A stretch of 64,000 bases of DNA from Tenodera sinensis (GCA_030765045.1 CM060966.1:64708921-64772920), one strand, 5' to 3'. Shown: positions 34,200 through 46,179, numbered from the stretch's first letter. The notes: generated by a model from the letters alone, not told the origin. Translations and numbers: made by a program.

Positions 34200-34961
34200 A
34201 TTTTTGACTGACCGATTTTATCTGCTCTTCTAGGACTTTAGGCTTAGATATTCTGTGGAATCTTCATTCATGTCCTCCCAACATTCCTTTAAAATGTTGG
34301 TGGCCTGAAGTAGTTTATGTTCTGTTTGTTCACTTGCTATTGTGAACCAAAAAAGCATCAAATTTAGACCATTTATCCAATATCATTTGTTTACCGAGAA
34401 TCCATTTAAACTTACTATTGGGTATTACAATTTTACCCTATAGAACCTAAATAATAAAATTGGAATTAATTTTTAATGCTGCTACAATTTTAGGAATTTC
34501 TTCAGTATCCATTTTCACAAAAATTACATCGGTTTCTTTTATGATGACGGTGAATCCCTCTAATTTCATGTCACTAATTCTATTTTTAAAGCTCTGAAAA
34601 TCAACAATTTTGTCATCTTCGAGTCATTTACGAAATGCTATGGATTTTCAGTAAGTTTAGGAGTTGTTCTGGGCGCTACAAAACGCTTCCATCATTTCGC
34701 GTGGCAGTAAATTCCTTCACTATGTGCTGTTCAGAAAAATGTTTAATACATACCACACCTGGTTCATAATTATCCCTGTAAATAGCATGTACCCACTGCT
34801 CTCTCCTTCGTCCGATATGACACAATGTTGGAGGACGTTAATTAAAAAAAAAAATGCTGTCTCCTGTGTGTATCCTTTGGAAACGAAAACACTGTAACCT
34901 ACTTTTCTACACTTGTTTTATAGTTTGCGGTATAACCCGGCACACAACACTTCCTAGGCAT
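34200..34961 (-). pseudogene. THAP-domain protein gene, broken and hit by a SINE tail
   Basis: From the ATG at 34961 the - strand reads MPRKCCVPGYTANYKTS, then VEK-stop-VTVFSFPKDTHRRQ: a THAP zinc-finger start (the second Cys of the expected C-x-x-x-x-C is Tyr here) with the conserved F-x-FPKD. A SINE-like tail (34805-34854) then interrupts. The domain resumes YEPGVVCIKHFSEQHIVKEF (the C-x-x-H pair) and RNDGSVL. Further on come IVDFQSFKNRISDMKLEGF and TVIIKETDVIFVKMDTEEI, then FKWILGKQMILDKW and, after a frameshift, EQTEHKLLQATNILKECWED. THAP domains bind DNA in cellular regulators and P-element-type transposases. I cannot tell which this was. At least four stops or shifts. Confidence 0.65.
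34805..34854 (+). mobile_element. SINE 3'-end fragment inside the THAP frame
   Basis: The segment tccgatatgacacaatg, ggaggacgttaat and an A-run match the 3' end of the full SINE at 36086-36327 (ccgatatgacattacg, ggaggacgttaat, A-run). The 5' limit is uncertain; similarity fades left of about 34805. It replaces the expected ~20 residues of the THAP domain. Confidence 0.65.
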
Positions 34962-35863
34962 TTTGTATTAAAAACTACACCACTTTGTAATTAGATTTTT
35001 CGCTCACTTAATTGTTTACTGACACGTTGTAAGGCACAAGCAACTTCTTAGCGTTCTAACCACGCACTGATATGTAGCATTCCCATATTAAACAAGCGAA
35101 ACATTAGCCCCTCGTGATGACGTCATTAACGTAATCTCTCTCCGTCTACAGGCCTGTTTAGATAAAGATGGCCTTGGCTTGCGTAAGTTGTCATTGCTCT
35201 TAGTCTGAGAGGCAGGACTCCCATTGTATTTTTCCTTATCCGAGAGCAGCGCGCGCCAGAGCCTGTATTTTACACTAGCCTCGCTGTTTGTAAGGTGACG
35301 TGGGTATACCGGCCCTACGCAATATGAAGGGCGCTCTAAATACTAGGTATGCGCGCCCGACATTTTGTTTCTAACCTCACGCTCAGTAGTATAGGCTACA
35401 CTGTTCCCTTCCTGTTTCTTTCTCTTCATATCGCTTGGTGCATTAACAAGGAAGTGGTTAATATGTGAGTATAACTTTGCAATAAACATTATCTATTTGA
35501 ATTCACAGAATACTATAAATTTAATGTTTTAGTTTTAAAAAATGCCAAAACGTCGTTAATGAAAATTTGATGCAGTTTGTATCTTCGGACATGGAAAATC
35601 AACAAGTCTTTAAAAGCTTCTTTGACAAACAAAAATCAATTTCTCATCTAAATCCATATAACGCATTCGCAATAACTGTTAAAAAATATATCGTTATAAG
35701 GTACAATTTTAATGCAGCAGGTTATTCACGTGTTCTCATGTAGCTCATTCGGTTAATGCGTAGATGTAGCAAACAAAGGCGTAGGATCTCCTTATTGATT
35801 TTAAAAGTATTTCGAAGAAGTTTTGTTTATCAACAGTTGCATTATGTAAATCTACATAGTAAC
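34962..35863. other. Interval between THAP pseudogene and mariner, no gene seen
   Basis: A GC-richer island at about 35100-35460 (cagcgcgcgccagagcc, atgcgcgcccgac) lies upstream of the THAP frame on the - strand. It could be an old promoter region, but no clear core promoter is identifiable. The rest is A/T-rich. Confidence 0.25.
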
Positions 35864-36085
35864 TACGAGGGCTGGAAAGAAATAAGTGGCAACACTGTTT
35901 TATCTCCTCTCAGGGATTGTTGTTTGAGCTGCGGTTGGCAACATATGTAGAGGTTGGTGGAGCTATACAACTCGGGTGGCGGCGGTAGTGTAGGTGTTGC
36001 AGTGATAGAAGCGGCGTGTGTTGAATGTAAGTTGTCAAAGAACGCCGCCCTAAAGGGGATGTTTACCAACTTGGAAATGGATAAA

Positions 36086-36327
36086 AATGCCCGCCTCGGT
36101 AGAGTGATGGTTAGCGTGTCTGCCTCACGTCCAAGAGGTCGCGAGTTCGACTCTCGCTTAGGGTAACTTATCCGGGTAGTTTTTTCCGAGGTTTCCCTTA
36201 TCCTGAGAAGACGAATGTCGGGTAACTTAAAGCTCCATGGACTTCGGGTTCATTTGGGCATCATTTCATTCGTTTCATTCACTCACTGTCCGATATGACA
36301 TTACGTCGGAGGACGTTAATTTAAAAA
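36086..36327 (+). mobile_element. tRNA-derived SINE inside the mariner
   Basis: The head (36090-36165) resembles a tRNA: ggttagcgtgtctgcctcac in the D-arm to anticodon region and gagttcgactc as a B-box-like T-arm. A ~150-bp body follows, then ggaggacgttaat and an A-run. An 11-bp target duplication, aaatggataaa, flanks it at 36075-36085 and 36328-36338. Transcription would be by RNA polymerase III from the internal promoter, and mobilisation depends on a LINE. The parental tRNA cannot be fixed by eye. Confidence 0.85.
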
Positions 36328-36659
36328 AAATGGATAAAGATCGAAGTAGGCCGTGGAAGAAACGCCAGGGAATGAACTACGGGAAGCATGCCCACATTGA
36401 TTTAGCTTTCTCTAGAGTAGCTCATATTTGTCGAGGCGTAAACTATGGATGATTATTACGAACTCTTCATGCCTATGCCGTATCGGACTGTGGCATTTTG
36501 GGTTGCAGCTTATGATGCAGGGTGTGAGAGTGTGCATCTGGAACCACCAGGTGCAGGTCGACATGGGATCCAAAACGAACATCATTGAGTTTATTCAATC
36601 TTTGCTGCATGTAGACATCATCTGGAACACCTTCATCCAGCACTGCATGAGAAACGACC

Positions 36660-36965
36660 CAACTTCCTAGACAGGGATCCACCCATTGTTTTGCAGCACA
36701 ACGCAGTAGTCCTGTTTGCATGCAGGGTGTGGGAAGTTCTAGAGGACTCACCCTATTCACCGCACATGAGACCGTTACCTAAGATGAAAGAACCCCTGCG
36801 AAGGATACTTTCCGCGCCAGAGAGGCCATACTTCGAGCTATAGGCGCTCTGTTGCAGAGATCAACAAAGAGGGCACCGCTGCTGGTATTCTGCGACTTCC
36901 CCATATCCAGCAACGGGTGCAACATGTGCCAGGGGATTACGTTGAAGGCTTGTTGAAGTATCATG
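36660..36965 (+). pseudogene. Mariner transposase C-terminal remnant
   Basis: Readable pieces: VLQHNAVVLFACRVWEVLE, then DSPYSPHM, PKMKEPLRR and, after frame changes, EINKEGTAAGILRLPHIQQR with VPGDYVEGL. These match the order of the mariner catalytic C-terminus (HDNARPH...W-E-V-L-x-HPPYSPD...GDYIEG). The Asp of the third catalytic position is not clear in this decayed copy. Several frameshifts; long inactive. Confidence 0.75.
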
Positions 36966-37026
36966 ATTGCATAATAAATAGTTCAATAATATTTATGTTG
37001 CCGCTTATTTCTTTCCAGCTCTCGTA

Positions 37027-38756
37027 TATAAAGTGCCGGTACCTGCTTGGGGGATTCTCCAACAGAGAAGGCTACAAAAGAGTACATTCATTCTCATGAC
37101 CTTGGGGAGTGATTGAGCTACTTGAATGAAACGTAGGAATTTGAGAAGACCCCAGAAAAGAGGGGTGGGGGAGTCCGAGCGTTGATCACGTTTCACTTTC
37201 CAATACTTCACCCTGTTCATGACAACCCGTGTGGGCAGAGGTGGGAGACGCAGCGGTCGTGCAGTAGGTCCTGGTCTACAAGAGCTGCCGCGCCATGGAA
37301 TTCAGTTGAATGTAATAAATAGGCACAATATGACATTTCATACTCTTGTACCATGCTTATGAAAACGTGTTTTTTCGCTTTGCTGCACAAAATTTCATAC
37401 TTCGTAATATGTTGGTAAAATGTTCATATATTATATAATAATATTTTGCAGAATTTACGAGTTTTCGCTTTTAAAATAATTATTTCTTCTGATTTGAGAA
37501 AAAAATTGCCTCCTATCTGCATTTTCTGGCCTGTCTTCCGATACGGATGTTCTGCACAGTATTTTTACTTTTATCCAAAAGAGTATGTGGCAATTTTGGT
37601 CGAAATTGGTAGAAATTGGTTTGACTAGAACATTGGTTAAACCAAATCAAAAGTTTAAGTCTTATAAACGTCTGGTTACTTAAAAAACAATGCAGTGATG
37701 TTGGTTTGCCGGAATTCTGAGAAAAGACGATCGCTTCTTCTTACATCACAACCAAACGTTGGTACCCGTGCTAGCTTAGAAAGTTTTTAAATACTCTGGA
37801 ATTATGGTCATTCACGATGAAAATTAAGTGTAACGATGGCTTGCAGTAGCACGTTCAATCATCCATCTTAAACCACAAATGTGCTCTGCGCCAATCAAGA
37901 AGGATTGACAGTCCCTAATCACATGCCGGTAATGCCTAAATGAACGGAAGGAGATGGATACATCATTGCGGTTGTCATATCAACAAAAAGAACCAATTAG
38001 TGCTAAGACATTTCCTTACCCACGGTAGATGCGAAATCAGTATTGCTGGTACTTAACACGTGATTAGTGTGTGCCTGACGGGCAATTCAGCAGTAACTTG
38101 AACTTGCGTCATACCTTCTCTTTTCGCTGCAATATATATAACAAGGTCATGAGATGTATTGGAAAGAATATGAAACTGCCGAGTTGTTTACGCGAGCTTA
38201 TCGCCCATACGCGGCGAGACAGTGTATGTACACCCAGTCCAGATGCAATCATATCTTCGGGACAGCAACGTGTCATATATCAGAAGGCAGGAGAGATCAT
38301 CCCTTTGTGTTGCATTACTGACTGTAAGTACTACAAGTTACTATATGTATTTCGCGTTCTAGTAAACAGATAACAAGAGATCGGAGCGCTGTCACAACCA
38401 AGGCCAATATGCCTAGTCGCTTTGCCAAGTAGTACAATGCCTTCCTGGAGCCCCAGCTTGCAATGCCTGCACCATTTAGAGTTTGACTGTGTGCTGACAA
38501 GTTTGTAATATTCTATTTATGTGATTATTTGCCTTATATTTATGTGTGTCTGAGTCTGTGTATCTGTGCATACGTTGTGAGCATTTGCAAAATTGTTCAA
38601 GATCCACTTATAAAATTAGATAGCCCATAATAATCAATATGGAAATCTTATTCCAACAGGATAATGGATGCACGATGAAAAGAATGTAACTATAAATATT
38701 GAGTATTTAAACAATTATATACGTTAAAGGATATACAAAATGCAAACATATTATTA
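37027..38756. other. Interval without recognised genes
   Basis: About 1.7 kb of mostly A/T-rich sequence. Short open frames on both strands have no recognisable domain. I see no repeat shared with the rest of the window. Confidence 0.3.
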
Positions 38757-38955
38757 CAGTACAACCTGTCTTCAAAGGAATCAAACGGAACTCTCGAAAA
38801 TTTCCGCTGAAGACTGGTTTCCGTTTAATAAAGGTAAACTTGACTATTAATAAAATTAAACCATGAACATGCATAAATGGACAAAATGAGATGAAATATG
38901 TACGTACCTTTTCAAGTGTGTGTGTTTAGACATTTCTGCTGCAATACATATGTGT

Positions 38956-40205
38956 TGCGTCGTATCTTGTTTGAGTTTAAGGCGCCTATATATTTATTTA
39001 TTTTTAATGTTAAATTAATAGTCCTCTTCTTCTCGTCCTTGGTTCTCTTCTTCTTGCCTCGGCTGTTTTTGAGACTGCTTAATAGGTCGTGGGAAAAATT
39101 AGTGGTTATCTTAGAGTGGATTGAAAGAAGTATTAATAAAAATGAAATGAAGGTGAAAGACAATTGCACTTTTATTACAATGTTCAGCAGCTAAAACTTG
39201 AATACTGTACATTATAAATAGAGACCGACTTTCAATAAATATGACAAATGATTCGGTATCCTGAACTTTACTTCACCGTCACCAAGAACGTATATAGCCG
39301 AATAAACATAAGATGGTATTGCCTAAATGAATCTTGGATGGAATTTAGCCTGACGCTTGTCTTGTAGCACGGAAACTTTCACTCTATCACTTAAACATAC
39401 TAATACGTCGTGTTCTCCTTAGGATTGTAGACAGACCACTCTGCTAAAACTATTTCAAACCTCCCTACTCTTGCCTGCCAAAATATTGAATTTCTATTGG
39501 TTGCCTAGAATGTGGTATATTTCAAATTGAATTGCTTCGGGATTTCTCATTGGGTAAGCGCGCGAAACCGCTGCTCCCACGCTCTTGTCATATAACGGTG
39601 ACGCTCTGCTAATCAGGAGCTGCCACCGCGGGACAGTGTATATAGTGTCAAAACTGTAAATAGTGTAGTGCGCTGGGACGCATATTTCTGGTGTGCCCAG
39701 TGAAGATGTGTGTGTATGTGTGTACGAGTGTGTGTGTGGGTGAATGCGTGCGTGTATGTGTCTGTATATAATTTGTAAATATGTACATATGTATATATAA
39801 CCCAAAGACGAAACAGACAAAAGACAAAGAAAACTATTCTCGGTGACCTACAGATGGTCACCGTATGGGTTTTTGTATATAGCGAAAACTGTAAATATGA
39901 ACAAAGTCAACTGTAAATCAATGTAAATATAGCCTGTAAGCCGGGCCCAATGTACCGGCACCAGGCCAATACTTTTAAAATAAACTAACTAACTAACTAA
40001 CAATGTGTGATGTTTTATGACCGTTGCACAAAAATAGGTCTACAAAGAATATACTATATAGTTTTATTACTTCCGCCGTCAGTACATCGCTGTCTGTTCT
40101 TGCATTCTGGTGAAATGAATTCTTGTACTATATGAAACTTATTGTAATATATGGAAATATTTATTTAAATTGTAAATATCTTATTACGCACGGGATACCG
40201 TCTCA
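38956..40205 (-). repeat. F 3' LTR, interrupted by a C-element fragment
   Basis: Partner of 42881-43742. Removing 39613-40000 gives exactly 862 bp, the length of the other LTR. On the - strand it begins TGAGACGGTATCCCG and ends GATACGACGCA. Confidence 0.93.
39613..40000 (+). mobile_element. C-family Jockey 3'-end fragment inserted in the F LTR
   Basis: The 388 bp match the C1 3' UTR from tcaggagctgccaccg onward, including GT repeats, tgtaagccgggccc and taccggcaccaggc. It ends in (aact)n rather than poly(A). The other F LTR (near 43535) shows the empty site gctctgctaacaatg. The duplication is at most ctaa and merges with the tail. Confidence 0.93.
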
Positions 40206-40470
40206 TAAATGCCCTATCAAAGATGATCAAAATATACACAGTGTTTTTATTCAACTTTGATATCTTCCCTTAAACACATATTTCAGGTATACAACTAAGT
40301 TTTCACAATGCCTCATAGGGACTCTTAAATACCATTGTTTTTCTTGCTGTTGTTTACAATTTCCTTAATGACTACCCTGAGAGATTGATACATTTGCTAG
40401 CTATACTATCATAATATTAGGGTTAACATATACAAGTGCTTATGAACTTAGACCTATATATACACATATA
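40206..40470. other. F 3' non-coding stretch
   Basis: Between the Pol tail and the 3' LTR on the - strand. There is no coding signal. The purine content next to the LTR (gatagggcattta on the - strand) is only a weak polypurine-tract candidate. Confidence 0.35.
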
Positions 40471-40474
40471 TGCA

Positions 40475-42641
40475 TATACAATTACAATCAGCTCTGGAGT
40501 TAGCAACCCGCATCCTGTATATAGAACTAAGAAAAAGAAACTATCAGATTGTTTCGATACTGCCTTTCTCTGTATTTTCGTGTTCCTCTCTTTTATATGG
40601 TTTCAGCATCCTTTTGTGGTACCTTCCTTTCATTTTGTTGGTCCTCGCATCCTTCAGCTCATAACTATCTGTAGGTCGTTGCGTTTGTGGTGGTGAATGG
40701 ACCCTTGGCTCCTGTTCATTATAATTCTCTCGCTGTGACTCCCAATGATGATTATTTAGGTGTCTAGGAACATCACGGCAGTTTCTGCTATTACGAAAAT
40801 TTCTCCTTCTCTATCTATTTGGACTACGCTGTTCAACCTGTATCATGTTGATCTGCGGTGTGTTCCCGGCGATTTTCATGTCGCTGGTTTTGCAAAAACT
40901 GCGGGATGGATGTGTTATACCGATCACGTGCCCAGTTATCTCGACCTTGATAATTCCTATTCTTGTGGTTTGGAGGATTCCGGAAACCTTGATTATTTCT
41001 CGGATTATTCCGGTGGCTTGCATACTATGAAGATTGTTCTTCGTTGGCTTCCAATGCTGATACGAGCTCAATCATCTCTACAACGGACTGAGGTTTCGCA
41101 ATTAATAAATAGTTCTGAATTCTCATTGGAAAATTGCCTGAAATTAGCGTAATGAAATCTTGATCAGAAATTTGTGGTTTCAGATGTCGTAGATACTGCG
41201 AATATTGCAAGATATAATCAGCCATACTTAAATTACCACCCGGTGAGTATTGTCCATAGCTTAAACTTGCGCGGATTTTCTGTTGCTTAGCTGAGTTCCA
41301 GAATTTGTTTAAGAACAGATGCTTAAAATACTCGAAACTATTCTCAGTTCCCACAGCAAGGTTAACCCAACTTAAAGTTCGGCTATCAAGTGCCTTGCGA
41401 ACTACAAACATTTTTGATTCCTCTGGTACCTTCTTTAATCTAAAATATTCTTCTATTTGCTCTAAATATTGTAGTGGGTCATCTAGATCGGAACCCGCGA
41501 ATCTAGGTAATGGCAGATCTTGGAATATAGAACTATGACAGGATGTCACATTTGGTACGGTATACGAACTCTGGACTACAGTTTCAGGAAGTTCATTAAC
41601 ATTGACATTTGAGTGAGGAGAGTTTCCTCGAAGCACAGAATTATTGCTAGAGCTATTCACACTGATATCATTGATAATATTATTGCTGTGTAGTACGTGC
41701 AATGCATTTACCTTATCAATTAGTGCTTTAACATTTGTTTGTGATTTTTGGTACCTTGCATCCTGCCGGTGTATGTGCTCATTTAGCTTCTGATTTATAC
41801 TATCTACTTTCTCATTTAATTTCTGTGCTAACTGTGCACGAGCAGTATGCAAGGTATCCTCCAGTCTCTTATCACTTCTCTCGTGCTGTATTTCAAGTTT
41901 CTTTTTTAAATTATCTAATTCGGTTTGATAGTTTACACGAATCAGCTGGGTATCTTCGTGTACTCCCTCTATATTATTCTTCAGTTCATGGCTTTGCTTA
42001 GTCAGTTTTTCATGAATTTAACCATCTAGTTTCTTTAATTTCTGATCTACTAGCTGTAATACTTTAGTATTCTGCTCTTCCACTACCTGGATTATTTCTT
42101 CCCTAGGTACTATCTCACTATGTACTGATCTAATTTTCTCTTCTAACTGCCTCTGAGTTTCATGGTTAACATCTAAAAGTCTCTTTTCACATTTTAACTG
42201 TTTCTGTAACTCATCTTTCTGTTTCCTGAGCTCATCCCTAATTTCTACTTGTTGATTCTTAATTGTCCCAAACTGACCATCAATATTTTGTTCCATATGC
42301 TTCATTGCTTCAAATAATTTAGCTAATTGCCCTACAATCTCTAAATTTACCCCTACCGGAATTTCTACCTGGCTGTTGGAACTTTTATGTGTGCTAGGTT
42401 GGCCTGTTGAAGTTGCAATTTCATGCTCCACTGAATTTTGAACAGGATTATTATTTCCTAATCTACTGTCTTCATCTGTTACCTCGAGACCTGACATGGT
42501 AGATTGTCTACTACAAGTTATGTCTAAAGGTTGACCTTGACCGTAATCTGCATCAAAATTACCAAAGTCTTTTGCACGTTCAAAGTTATTCACCTGAGCA
42601 CTTTCCATGTTACTGACAATCTTTCTACTTCTGAGTAGCAT
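40475..42641 (-). pseudogene. gag: F gag with fused Pol C-terminal tail
   Basis: The start is MLLRSRKIVSNMES, the same N-terminus type as H (MLLRSGKVVG). One frame runs from 42641 to 41025 with a single TAA at 42018-42020. It holds a long charged helical (coiled-coil) region, then the capsid-like core PLPRFAGSDLDDPLQYLEQI with YFRLKKVPEESKMFVV and NYLLIAKPQSVVEMIELVSA. A stop near 41025 is followed by an Asn/Arg-rich basic end. In another frame (near 40740-40475) comes SYELKDARTNKMKGRYHKRM-LKPYK, the extreme C-terminus of Pol. All pol between is absent. Confidence 0.85.
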
Positions 42642-42857
42642 AAGTATACAATCTTAATTAAATATAGAATTGTTGAACTTACAGTCTCCCAGGAAGAGGT
42701 GAAGGTATCCAAATTTCACTAATTCACTATTTCCACTCACTAGCACTTTCACTTTTACTAACGACTCCTGCCCGTTCTTCCCTAAGTTGCATTATTACAC
42801 TTCGCACCGTTCTGCTGTTCCCTTTGTCAAAACCGTCGTGTTTTACACTCTTTTCTG

Positions 42858-42875
42858 GCCCCACGTTGGGCGCCA
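42858..42875 (-). other. F primer-binding site (tRNA-Lys)
   Basis: On the - strand TGGCGCCCAACGTGGGGC lies five bases inside the 5' LTR. It is complementary to the 3' end of insect tRNA-Lys (GCCCCACGTTGGGCGCCA). It fixes the element orientation and the right LTR as the 5' LTR. Confidence 0.88.
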
Positions 42876-42880
42876 ATTTA

Positions 42881-43742
42881 TGCGTCGTATCTTGTTTGAG
42901 TTTAAGGCGCCTATATATTTATTTATTTTTAATGTTAAATTAATAGTCCTCTTCTTCTCGTTCTTTGTTCTCTTCTTCTTGCCTCGGCTGTTTTTGAGAC
43001 TGCTTAATAGGTCGTGGGAAAAATTAGTGGTTATCTTAGAGTGGATTGAAAGAAGTATTAATAAAAATGAAATGAAGGTGAAAGACAATTGCACTTTTAT
43101 TACAATGTTCAGCAGCTAAAACTTGAATACTGTACATTATAAATAGAGACCGACTTTCAATAAATATGACAAATGATTCGGTATCCTGAACTTTACTTCA
43201 CCGTCACCAAGAACGTATATAGCCGAATAAACATAAGATGGTATTGCCTAAATGAATCTTGGATGGAATTTAGCCTGACGCTTGTCTTGTAGCACGGAAA
43301 CTTTCACTCTATCACTTAAGCATACTAATACGTCGTGTTCTCCTTAGGATTGTAGACAGACCACTCTGCTAAAACTATTTCAAATCTCCCTACTCTTGCC
43401 TGCCAAAATATTGAATTTCTATTGGTTGCCTAGAATGTGGTATATTTCAAATTGAATTGCTTCGGGATTTCTCATTGGGTAAGCGCGCGAAACCGCTGCT
43501 CCCACGCTCTTGTCATATAACGGTGACGCTCTGCTAACAATGTGTGATGTTTTATGACCGTTGCACAAAAATAGGTCTACAAAGAATATACTATATAGTT
43601 TTATTACTTCCGCCGTCAGTATATCGCTGTCTGTTCTTGCATTCTGGTGAAATGAATTCTTGTACTATATGAAACTTATTGTAATATATGGAAATATTTA
43701 TTTAAATTGTAAATATCTTATTACGCACGGGATACCGTCTCA
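42881..43742 (-). repeat. F 5' LTR
   Basis: 862 bp, uninterrupted, nearly identical to 38956-40205 without its insertion. It supplies the empty site for the C fragment. Confidence 0.95.
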
Positions 43743-43789
43743 GTGTAATATACATTAAAACAGTTAGCGAACGAAATCTAGCTGTATAC

Positions 43790-43991
43790 ACTATTCACTT
43801 ATTTTTTTCAAATAGTCAAGGGACGTTTTCTGGACACATTGCGGCTTAGCTGCTCGACTTCCCACAAACACTTTGGCGTGAGAGATCACACCTAACATAT
43901 CCGGGTCGTTTTGCCATAAGCGAATTGCTGCAGTTCCTTCAAACTTTTGACAGCATCCCGATAAGTCTTTAGCCCACACTCTTCTTCCAAC
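43790..43991 (-). pseudogene. Tigger transposase C-terminal piece
   Basis: Reading leftward from the hAT2 insertion: VPELEEECGLKTYRDAVKSL, then KELQQFAYG in one frame. The other frame carries LWQNDPDMLGVISHAKVF and QKTSLDYLKKISE. The helical repeats and a short SLDYLKK-type end fit Tigger/pogo transposase C-termini. The piece is separated from the catalytic domain by hAT2; the target duplication TCAGGAAC marks the break. Confidence 0.6.
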
Positions 43992-44149
43992 TCAGGAACC
44001 AGTGGCGGCTCGTGCCTTACAAAATAGGTGAAGAAGTTCACTAAGCATACTGAAAATACAACGCAAAGCCGGTGTACTACGGTCCAACATTTTTTACCAA
44101 ACTTTTTGTATCCAATGGAGCTACACACAAAAGAAACTGTCTGTCACAC

Positions 44150-44340
44150 TATGATTCATTTTGGTCCAATACATATGACAGTTCGTGTAGTAAGCGAGAG
44201 AAATAAACATGGCGGATGCAAATATGTACAGCTCTGTTTTAAAATCAAATTTAAACGGTGAGCCAAACAATGTACAAAAACTGCCTGAGGAGCATTGTTC
44301 TTGATTCTTTTTTGAAGTCCATTTAAATGTCCTGACATAA
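44150..44340 (-). pseudogene. hAT2 transposase core remnant
   Basis: SGHLNGLQKRIKNNAPQAVF and VHCLAHRLNLILKQS match the same piece of hAT1. More of this domain is readable to about 44520 with stops. It is the RNase H-like fold segment of the hAT transposase, on the far side of G from the N-terminal zinc finger. Confidence 0.75.
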
Positions 44341-44585
44341 CACTCGCTCCATCGTAACATTGTGCAACTAATTTACGTTCATAATTAAATTATTTAAGAA
44401 CACCATGCAGCAAAAGGAACAATGTTTCTGCGGACCTGCCAACACTCACATCATGAAATCCGAACAATCGTTCAACCAATGTGCTCTCTGTATTCACGTA
44501 TCTTACAATGATAGAACACTGAGACTATTGACAAATATCTGTAGTGTCGTCAACATCAACAGAAAAAATATCTGAGGCATTAATT

Positions 44586-45371
44586 TGAAGCTGTAATATC
44601 GCTTCCTAGTTATTACCTCGCCATTTGAAGCTGCAGTCGTTGGTGACGTGATGTTGTTGGTATGTTGTCTCCGGCTAGCTGAGCATTATCTCTTTATCTC
44701 GGGTTTGCGTGAGTGTAAAGGACAACCCAAGAACAACTTTGCACATCAATTTATTTTATATAAAATATTTTCGGGAGATATGCCGATTCTATATGTGTAT
44801 CTGTAGAAGCATCGCAATCACATCTGCGCAGCACGAACTGCACGAACTCCCGTACTGCTCTCTGGTTGAGTACTGACTAGACGCTTCTCTCTTACCCACG
44901 CCAAGAAGACCGTTCGCTTCCAATTTGAATGTCATGACGTCATCCAAGAAAGCCTCGTATCCAAAATGTTATTTCCTTTTCCCGCAATTTAGAAATGTCC
45001 CTTTCTATTATAACATGTTCTTTTATGATTTTCAAATATATAATTACCTTTTTAGGATTAAACGATGTTTACTTTATATTTTATTAAATATATCGCGCGA
45101 CTTTTAAGGTTGGTAGAACTGACTTTCGAACGTGTATTTTAAACTATGTGGTATGACGTCATGACTCGTTAATTTCAAACCAATAATGCGTTTATTCTAC
45201 AAATTTAACGACTATTATTTACTCATATCTTGCTCACCTTACAACACTTGCTACTCTATTATCTATTGATGTTATTACTCAATATTTATCGCAAATCTCA
45301 GATCCGGCAATTAAATTAAAACGTATCTTTTTCAAAAGCCCATTCGATCGGAAATCTAAATTTCGGTATCA
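44586..45371 (-). repeat. G 3' LTR
   Basis: 786 bp; the match with 50198-50983 ends at ggtatca, after which the flanks differ. Confidence 0.95.
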
Positions 45372-46179
45372 AATGCCCCCATTTATATTATTTTATTATT
45401 TCATAATAAAATAATGTAAATGTCTTGCCCGAAAGAAAAATTAAAAATTACTCCTGTATTTTGAAGAATCGGCAACACTCCCATTATATACAATTTTCAA
45501 TTACACTGTTTTTGAAATTGGTTATTAATACATTTTCTCATTAATCTTTTTAACATGACAAACAATTATACACTTGACTTAACATTAATCCTTAAATACT
45601 AATTACAATATGTTATGGTTTCTTCTGTGAAGCTTTTATATAAAGGTTAAATTTCAAGAGTCTTTCTTTATACTTCCTTCTTTTAGTTCATGTTTGCTCA
45701 CTTCGCTCTCACTATCACTTGCACTGTGATTTTTCACTTTTGTTATTGTAACACATATCTGTACTAGATCCTTTAAGCACTAAAATGTACATATATTTTT
45801 ATATAAATCCATTGCACTCTTTAGACAAGTTCTTTCTTTGTCTTTCTGTGATAACTATCTATACATCTAAATATTTTAACAAATGTTTTACAAAGTAAAT
45901 ATTCTGTTTTCTCTCTATGCGGAGATGACATTTTAACAATCTTTCTGAAGCTTTTTTTTTTTTTTTTTTTTTTTTTTGTGAGCTCTATACAATATATTTT
46001 TAAGCTCTTGGTGGTAGATAGCAATTCACATTCTGCATTTTTCATGAATATGTAAGTACCTGACCCATGTATGGTTTTCAAGTAAGCTAACATTTACATT
46101 TTATCTCCAAGCTGATTAGGCGCCAATAGACAAATGACACTTCCAATTTTTCTTTTACATTAAATCAAGGTCCCAAGGC
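45372..46179. other. G 3' non-coding region
   Basis: Very A/T-rich, with a T-run at 45952-45977. No coding signal. It lies between the Pol tail and the 3' LTR on the - strand. Confidence 0.5.

Larger units (their letters stand above)
35866..37024 (+). mobile_element. Decayed mariner transposon with nested SINE
   Basis: The terminal inverted repeats (cgagggctggaaagaaataa at the left; the right end reads back as cgagagctggaaagaaataa) extend to ggcaaca with about three mismatches. TA flanks both ends (35864-35865, 37025-37026), as required for Tc1/mariner. The length without the SINE is about 0.9 kb, so it is internally deleted relative to the usual ~1.3 kb. A transposase C-terminus is still readable. 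Confidence 0.88.
38956..43742 (-). mobile_element. Gag-only LTR retrotransposon F, inside the Tigger
   Basis: Two LTRs (38956-40205 with a 388-bp insertion; 42881-43742, 862 bp) have TG...CA ends. A 4-bp duplication, GTGT, flanks the element (38952-38955 and 43743-43746). A tRNA-Lys primer site adjoins the right LTR. The 2.7-kb interior codes only for Gag and the last ~40 residues of Pol, with no protease, RT, RNase H or integrase core. It must have depended on a relative for enzymes. The LTRs differ at only a few positions by eye apart from the insertion. Confidence 0.9.

Noticed and set aside
36092..36165. A functional tRNA gene
   Set aside because: The tRNA-like part is the head of a SINE with a target duplication and A-tail, and the acceptor stem does not close by eye.
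38071..38500. Short frames near 38.1-38.5 kb as host exons
   Set aside because: No domain, no codon pattern and no splice structure that I can defend.
43791..44128. A host gene interrupted at hAT2
   Set aside because: The sequence on both sides of hAT2 is Tigger transposase: the right side has the CENP-B-type and DDE motifs.
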